Below are positions 60,148 through 64,000 of a stretch of DNA of 64,000 bases, piece by piece. Position 1 is the stretch's first letter, and every line of letters starts with the position of its first letter. The stretch is from assembly GCF_014042365.1 (NCBI RefSeq), contig NZ_JACEZS010000011.1, positions 62,001-126,000 of the forward strand, read 5' to 3'. This DNA is from Rugamonas fusca (GTDB lineage Bacteria; Pseudomonadota; Gammaproteobacteria; Burkholderiales; Burkholderiaceae_D). Both the position numbers and the translations under genes were made by a program. The notes under the pieces were generated by a model that worked only from the letters and a program-made list of their open reading frames with translations, ran no database searches and was not told where the DNA came from.

Positions 60148-60776
60148 TTGTTGTCCCCTACGGCTAAGGTCTGGCGCTCGTTGAGCGGCAGGTAGATGAA
60201 TTGGAGCACGCCATTGGCGGCGCTTTCGAGCAGGTAGTTGTCGTCGATCTTTTCGCCGGGACGGGCCACCACGTTGCGCCCGTCCTGCTGCAGGAACCAG
60301 GCGCTCTTGCCATCCTCGACGAAGCGGCCCATGAACTGGAACGGCAGCGGCGGCGCGCCCGTTGGCGCAGCTGCCGCGCGCGCCGGTTGCGCCGCTTCGG
60401 GTACTTGCGGCGGCAGCACCTTCTTGGGCGCGTCCGGCTGCCAGCTCTGCTTGGCGAACAGGTTGCCCAGTTCATCGTCGCTCACACGGGGATGAATTTG
60501 CAGGTCCAGCCATGGTTGGGGGGCGGGGCCGCCATTGGCATCGGCAGGCGCGCCCGCCATATTGGTGCCGGCGCCGTGCGCTGCGCCGGCTGCCGCGCCG
60601 TTGTTGCCAGCGGCCGCGTTAGCGCCAGCGTCGCTGGCGGGACGGGCAGTGGTGGCAGCAGCCGGTTCACGCGTAGTGGCGGCGGCCGGCCCGACCACGC
60701 CACCGTCCTGGTCGGGCGCGAACCATGCTGCCAGCAAGGTGGCGGCGGCGGCCACGCCGAGTACCATTTTTCTCAT
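60144..60776 (-). CDS. PilP/GspC-like periplasmic protein of the secretion system
   Basis: A 210-residue single-pass inner-membrane protein: helix at about 5-20, then a long Ala/Thr/Pro linker and a C-terminal HR-like domain (PLPFQFMGRFVEDGKSAWFLQQDGRNVVARPGEKIDDNYLLE), the fold that links inner-membrane parts to the secretin N-domains. Relatives carry the odd annotation secretion system X translation initiation factor. It overlaps the PilO-like gene and the secretin gene by 4 bp each. Confidence 0.75.
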   Translation of the reverse strand: MRKMVLGVAAAATLLAAWFAPDQDGGVVGPAAATTREPAAATTARPASDAGANAAAGNNGAAAGAAHGAGTNMAGAPADANGGPAPQPWLDLQIHPRVSDDELGNLFAKQSWQPDAPKKVLPPQVPEAAQPARAAAAPTGAPPLPFQFMGRFVEDGKSAWFLQQDGRNVVARPGEKIDDNYLLESAANGVLQFIYLPLNERQTLAVGDNN

Positions 60777-61363
60777 CGGCGCGCTCCCCGCAGCCGCACC
60801 AGCAGCACAAACTGGATGCGCGCTTCCACCTCGCCGCTCTCGATCTGTTCGCGCTTGAAGGCCACCGAATCGAGCGTCAGCGCCGGCACGGCCTGCAGCG
60901 CGCCCACGATGAAGTTCTGCACGCTGGCATAGTCGGCCCGCACCGGCAGCGTGATCTGGTAGCGCAGGAACGATGCCTGGCTGTCCTGCTCGGCCTTGTA
61001 CTCGGCCTTGGCCAGCGTGACGCCGCTGTCCTGGGCCACCTTGGCCAATGCGCTCAACTGGTCGGGAATGGTGTCGTGCGCGGGGAGGTAGGCGTAGAAC
61101 GCGGCCACGCCGTCCGCTTCCGTGGCCACGGGGATGGCGGGCGTGGCGCCCGCGCGGGCGGCGACGGCCAGCTGGCGGCTCAGGGTAGCCTGGCGTTGTT
61201 CGAGTTGCGCGCCATGCCAGTACGCCAGCGCGGCGAGGGACAGGCTGGCGGCGCCGGCGATGGCAGGCAGGCCGGTGCGGCGCAGCGCGCGGCGCGTCTG
61301 CCATGCGAGACGGGCCGACAGGTTGGGCGGCAACGCCAGTTTCGGTGTGCTCATTGATGCCAT
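60773..61363 (-). CDS. PilO/GspM-like inner-membrane protein
   Basis: A 196-residue bitopic protein: cytoplasmic basic stretch, membrane helix (about 33-51), coiled coil and a ferredoxin-like periplasmic domain (SFLRYQITLPVRADYASVQNFIVGAL), as in PilO and GspM. GGAGG before ATG 61363 supports this start over a second ATG at 61354. It overlaps the PilN-like gene by 13 bp. Confidence 0.75.
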   Translation of the reverse strand: MASMSTPKLALPPNLSARLAWQTRRALRRTGLPAIAGAASLSLAALAYWHGAQLEQRQATLSRQLAVAARAGATPAIPVATEADGVAAFYAYLPAHDTIPDQLSALAKVAQDSGVTLAKAEYKAEQDSQASFLRYQITLPVRADYASVQNFIVGALQAVPALTLDSVAFKREQIESGEVEARIQFVLLVRLRGARR

Positions 61364-62052
61364 TGGGCCTCCATCTGGAAGCGGTAGGGGTGATCCGGTG
61401 CGTTCGCGTTCATTTCATGCTTGACCAGGTAGACCGACTGGAATAGCGGTTGCTGGTTGAGGAAGGCCAGGTAGTTGATCATGTCCTGCATGGTTTCCGC
61501 CTCGGCCGCGATCTTCAGCGCCCCGGCGGGCGTCGTGGATGTGCCGGCGCCGGCGTCGGCAGCGGGCTGGCTGTTCAGGTCCAGCGCCAGCAGGGCCACG
61601 CGCACGTCGCGCGGGGGCTGCACGGTCTTGATCAGGCGCGCCACGGGCAGGTTGAGCTGGCGCACGGCCGCCGCCACCGCCTTCACCTGCTGTTCCAGCG
61701 CGCGCTGCTCGGCCGGCGCGCGCGCGGGGCGGGCGATCGGACGTGGGCGGGCCTGGGCCAACTGGCTTTCGAGGCGGGATACGGCCTGCTGGCGGGCGCT
61801 CCAGTTGATGGCGGCCGGCGCCAGTGCGAGCAAACCCGCTGCGAGCAGGACCAGGCGCCAGCCCGACAGCGGAACGCCGGCGGGCAGGAAGTTGACGCGG
61901 CTGACGTGGCCGGCGGGCGGCGGCAGCAGCCGCGCCAGCCGGTGGCGCAGGCGTACCATGGCCGATGGCGGCGGCGATCCCGGTGGCGGTCCGGGCGGCG
62001 CGCCGGGAGGGCCGGGCGGCAGGTGCGCCGGTGGCTCGTGGTTGAAATTCAT
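61351..62052 (-). CDS. PilN-like inner-membrane protein
   Basis: A 233-residue bitopic protein with a Pro/Gly-rich cytoplasmic tail (residues 9-30, PPGPPGAPPGPPPGSPPPS), the PilN-type segment VNFLPAG, a membrane helix (about 66-84), a coiled coil and a small periplasmic domain. In type IV pilus systems PilN binds PilM through the N-terminal segment and pairs with PilO. It overlaps the PilM-like gene by 4 bp. Confidence 0.75.
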   Translation of the reverse strand: MNFNHEPPAHLPPGPPGAPPGPPPGSPPPSAMVRLRHRLARLLPPPAGHVSRVNFLPAGVPLSGWRLVLLAAGLLALAPAAINWSARQQAVSRLESQLAQARPRPIARPARAPAEQRALEQQVKAVAAAVRQLNLPVARLIKTVQPPRDVRVALLALDLNSQPAADAGAGTSTTPAGALKIAAEAETMQDMINYLAFLNQQPLFQSVYLVKHEMNANAPDHPYRFQMEAQWHQ

Positions 62053-62996
62053 GCCGCCTCCTGGGCCGCACCCGGCGCCTGCACGGTGCCGAACGGACTG
62101 TCGGCCAGCCGGAATGGCGGCGGCAGCACGTCGGCACCGGCCGCGCGGGCCAGGCGCAGGCTGGCGCCGCTCAGGTCGACCACGGCGACGTCGTTCAGCT
62201 GCGCCAGTTCTGGCGCGCGCAGCGTCCAGCGCTGCCAGGCTGGTACCAGCTCGCCGTGCCAGGCCGCGCCGCAGGGCTGGGCCGCGATGGCCGTGACGCG
62301 GCCGCCGGCCAGCGCGGCCAGCGTCAGCCGGCCCGCCTCCACCACGGCCAGTGCCTGCGGGCGCGAGGCCAGCAGCGCGCGCAGCGCCACGCTGATGGCC
62401 GGCTCGATGGCGCGGCAGCGCTCACCGGCCGCCACCCGAAGGTCGGCCAGCAAGGCCGGGTCGATGCCGCACGCGAGACGTGGCTGGCCATAGGGGGCGT
62501 CGTCGGCCGCCACGCTCCAGCCGCGCGCCGCCTCGCCGTACAGGGCCGCCAGTTGCGATTGCAGGAAGCGGGTGGCGCCCGGCTCGGCCAGCAAGGCGTC
62601 GCTCCACGGCGCCACCAGCATCTGGCACCAGCGCCCCGCCAGGCTCAGTTCCAGCGGCAAGCCGGCGCCGATCTGACCGGACCGGGCCAGCCATGCGCGC
62701 AGCGCGTCCACGGCAGGCTGCCAGTGGCCAGCCGGATTGTCGATCGCCACGCGCACGGCGCTGGCATCCAGTGGCCGGCCGCCGCGGCAGACCACCGCCA
62801 GTAACTGCTGGGGCGCCAGGTGCACGCGCAGCGTGCGCGCACCCAAGCCTGCGCCCAGGCCGGTGCCCGCGCGCTTCCCCAGGCCCGCGCCTAAGCCCGC
62901 ACCCTGGCTGGCACTGGCGCCATCGTGCGGGCCGCCACGGTGGCGCCCATAGCGGCGCGCGTTAAGCCACATGCTTAGCCCGTCAATAAGTGACAC
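62049..62996 (-). CDS. PilM/GspL cytoplasmic-domain-like protein
   Basis: A 315-residue soluble protein with no membrane helix. Position and size fit the actin-like PilM or the cytoplasmic half of GspL; the C-terminal DVAVVDLSGASLRLARAAG and ALAVVEAGRLTLAALAGG resemble strands of that fold, but sequence conservation is weak. An internal Gly/Ala low-complexity stretch (about 28-52) is unusual. It overlaps the ATPase gene by 14 bp. Confidence 0.6.
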   Translation of the reverse strand: MSLIDGLSMWLNARRYGRHRGGPHDGASASQGAGLGAGLGKRAGTGLGAGLGARTLRVHLAPQQLLAVVCRGGRPLDASAVRVAIDNPAGHWQPAVDALRAWLARSGQIGAGLPLELSLAGRWCQMLVAPWSDALLAEPGATRFLQSQLAALYGEAARGWSVAADDAPYGQPRLACGIDPALLADLRVAAGERCRAIEPAISVALRALLASRPQALAVVEAGRLTLAALAGGRVTAIAAQPCGAAWHGELVPAWQRWTLRAPELAQLNDVAVVDLSGASLRLARAAGADVLPPPFRLADSPFGTVQAPGAAQEAA

Positions 62997-64000
62997 GATT
63001 GAGCTCCGTTAAAGTCGTTTCCCCCAGCCGCACCAGGTCCAGCGCCGCCTCGCGCGCGGGCCGGAATGCCATCGTGGCCGCTTCCTCCTTCATGCGGCCC
63101 ACGGGCGCGCGGGTGCAGATCATTTCGCGCATGGCGTCGTTCAGGATCAGCACTTCGGCCACGGCCTTGCGGCCCTTGTAGCCGGTGCCGCGGCAGTGGC
63201 CGCAGCCGGCGCCGGCCTTGAAGCGCCAGCCCTGCACCTGCTGCGGCGTCAGGCCGCTGTCGCGCAGGTCTTGCGGGTCGGGCGCCACCTCCACCGCGCA
63301 GTGTTCGCAGTTCAGGCGCAGCAGGCGCTGGGCCACGATGCCATTCAGCGCGGCCGCGAAGCTGTACGGGTCCACCCCCATGTGCAGGAAGCGGCCCACC
63401 ACGTCGAACACGTTGTTGGCGTGGACCGTGGTGAACACCAGGTGGCCCGTCAGCGAGGCTTGCACGGCGATCTGCGCCGTCTCGTCGTCGCGGATCTCGC
63501 CGATCATGATCTTGTCCGGATCGTGGCGCAGGATGGAGCGCAGCCCGCGCGCGAAGGTCAGGCCCTTCTTCTCGTTGACGGGTATCTGCAGCACGCGCGG
63601 CAGCCGGTATTCGACCGGGTCTTCGATGGTGACCACCTTGTCGCGCCCCGTGTTAATTTCCGTCAGGGCCGCGTACAGCGTGGTGGTCTTGCCCGAGCCG
63701 GTGGGTCCGGTCACCAGCAGCATGCCGTGCGGCTTGGCGGCCAGGCGCCGGATGTGGGCGATGGCGTCCTCGTTCAGGCCCAGGCTTTCCAGCCGCAGCG
63801 ACTGGGCCGCCTCCGTCAGCGCGCGCCGGTCCAGCAGGCGCAGCACGGCGTCCTCGCCGAAGATGTTGGGCATGATGGAGACGCGAAAGTCGATCTCGCT
63901 GCCTTTCACGCGCACCTTGAAGCGGCCATCCTGGGGCACGCGGCGCTCGGCGATATCGAGTTCGGCCAGCACCTTGATGCGCGAGATCACCTGCTCGGCC
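62983..64000 (-). CDS. GspE/PilB family assembly ATPase (5' partial)
   Basis: The C-terminal 339 residues of a type II secretion/type IV pilus ATPase; the gene continues beyond the window. Walker A is GPTGSGKTTTLYA, the Asp box and Walker B follow (KIMIGEIRDDETA), then the His box (LVFTTVHANN) and a tetracysteine zinc motif (CEHC, CGHC). It powers pseudopilus assembly. First visible gene of the operon. Confidence 0.92.
   Translation of the reverse strand, partial: AEQVISRIKVLAELDIAERRVPQDGRFKVRVKGSEIDFRVSIMPNIFGEDAVLRLLDRRALTEAAQSLRLESLGLNEDAIAHIRRLAAKPHGMLLVTGPTGSGKTTTLYAALTEINTGRDKVVTIEDPVEYRLPRVLQIPVNEKKGLTFARGLRSILRHDPDKIMIGEIRDDETAQIAVQASLTGHLVFTTVHANNVFDVVGRFLHMGVDPYSFAAALNGIVAQRLLRLNCEHCAVEVAPDPQDLRDSGLTPQQVQGWRFKAGAGCGHCRGTGYKGRKAVAEVLILNDAMREMICTRAPVGRMKEEAATMAFRPAREAALDLVRLGETTLTELNRVTY

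Overview
The window is a dense, GC-rich, typical bacterial chromosome segment. The gene content (a DUF2863-like protein, YjgA, PmbA, a PaaX-controlled phenylacetate cluster, many large lipoproteins, abundant chemotaxis and c-di-GMP genes) and the composition fit a betaproteobacterium of the Burkholderiales, most probably Oxalobacteraceae (Massilia, Duganella or Janthinobacterium type). No rRNA, tRNA, CRISPR array, prophage or intact insertion sequence was found. Genus placement is inference from recognised families, not from a search.

Layout. 1-12.7 kb: the end of an osmoprotectant-type ABC gene, a GNAT acetyltransferase with a DMT exporter, a hypoxanthine-DNA glycosylase, a BACON-repeat lipoprotein, a transglutaminase-like/TPR lipoprotein, a DUF2863-like protein, an HDOD protein, and a chemoreceptor with a stand-alone Cache protein. 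13-17.5 kb: a radical-SAM KamA-family gene directly followed by an MFS transporter, then a prolyl-hydroxylase-like oxygenase and a fumarylacetoacetase-family gene. 17.5-26.6 kb: class III aminotransferase, DUF4214/metalloprotease lipoprotein, carboxymuconolactone-decarboxylase-family protein, esterase, mogA, yjgA (darP), pmbA, a TRAP solute-binding protein and a second Cache protein.

28.0-32.6 kb holds the most system-like accessory locus: a tightly packed five-gene minus-strand operon (di-haem peroxidase lipoprotein, porin, FMN-binding protein, ApbE flavin transferase, multi-histidine membrane protein) behind a strong Fur-box-like palindrome. It looks like an iron-responsive, flavin/haem-based envelope electron-transfer system. 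32.7-37.5 kb: an M14 carboxypeptidase, a second TRAP binding protein very similar to the first, a TetR/hydrolase pair with a palindromic operator, and an unknown gene whose ribosome-binding site lies in a long imperfect hairpin.

37.5-50.6 kb is a phenylacetate catabolic cluster: divergent paaX, then paaABCDE (epoxidase), paaG, paaH, paaI, paaK, paaJ, paaY and paaZ. Together these ligate phenylacetate to CoA, epoxidise and isomerise the ring, open it, and beta-oxidise the product. paaF and an uptake gene are not present in the cluster. A perfect inverted repeat, one arm of which sits between the proposed -35 and -10 of paaA, is the likely PaaX target.

50.6-56.7 kb carries a GGDEF-EAL protein, an M24 peptidase, ferredoxin-NADP reductase and a metallo-beta-lactamase-fold hydrolase. 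56.7-64 kb is a nine-gene overlapping operon for a type II secretion/type IV pilus-like machine: ATPase, PilM/N/O/P-like inner-membrane parts, secretin, three pseudopilins; it runs off the window. Two families of palindromic intergenic repeats (GGGGACGTA-type and GGGGTCAGGTC-type) are scattered through the window. The only stretch above 300 bp without a protein gene is 1510-1839, which holds a strong terminator, a possible small RNA and one of these palindromes.
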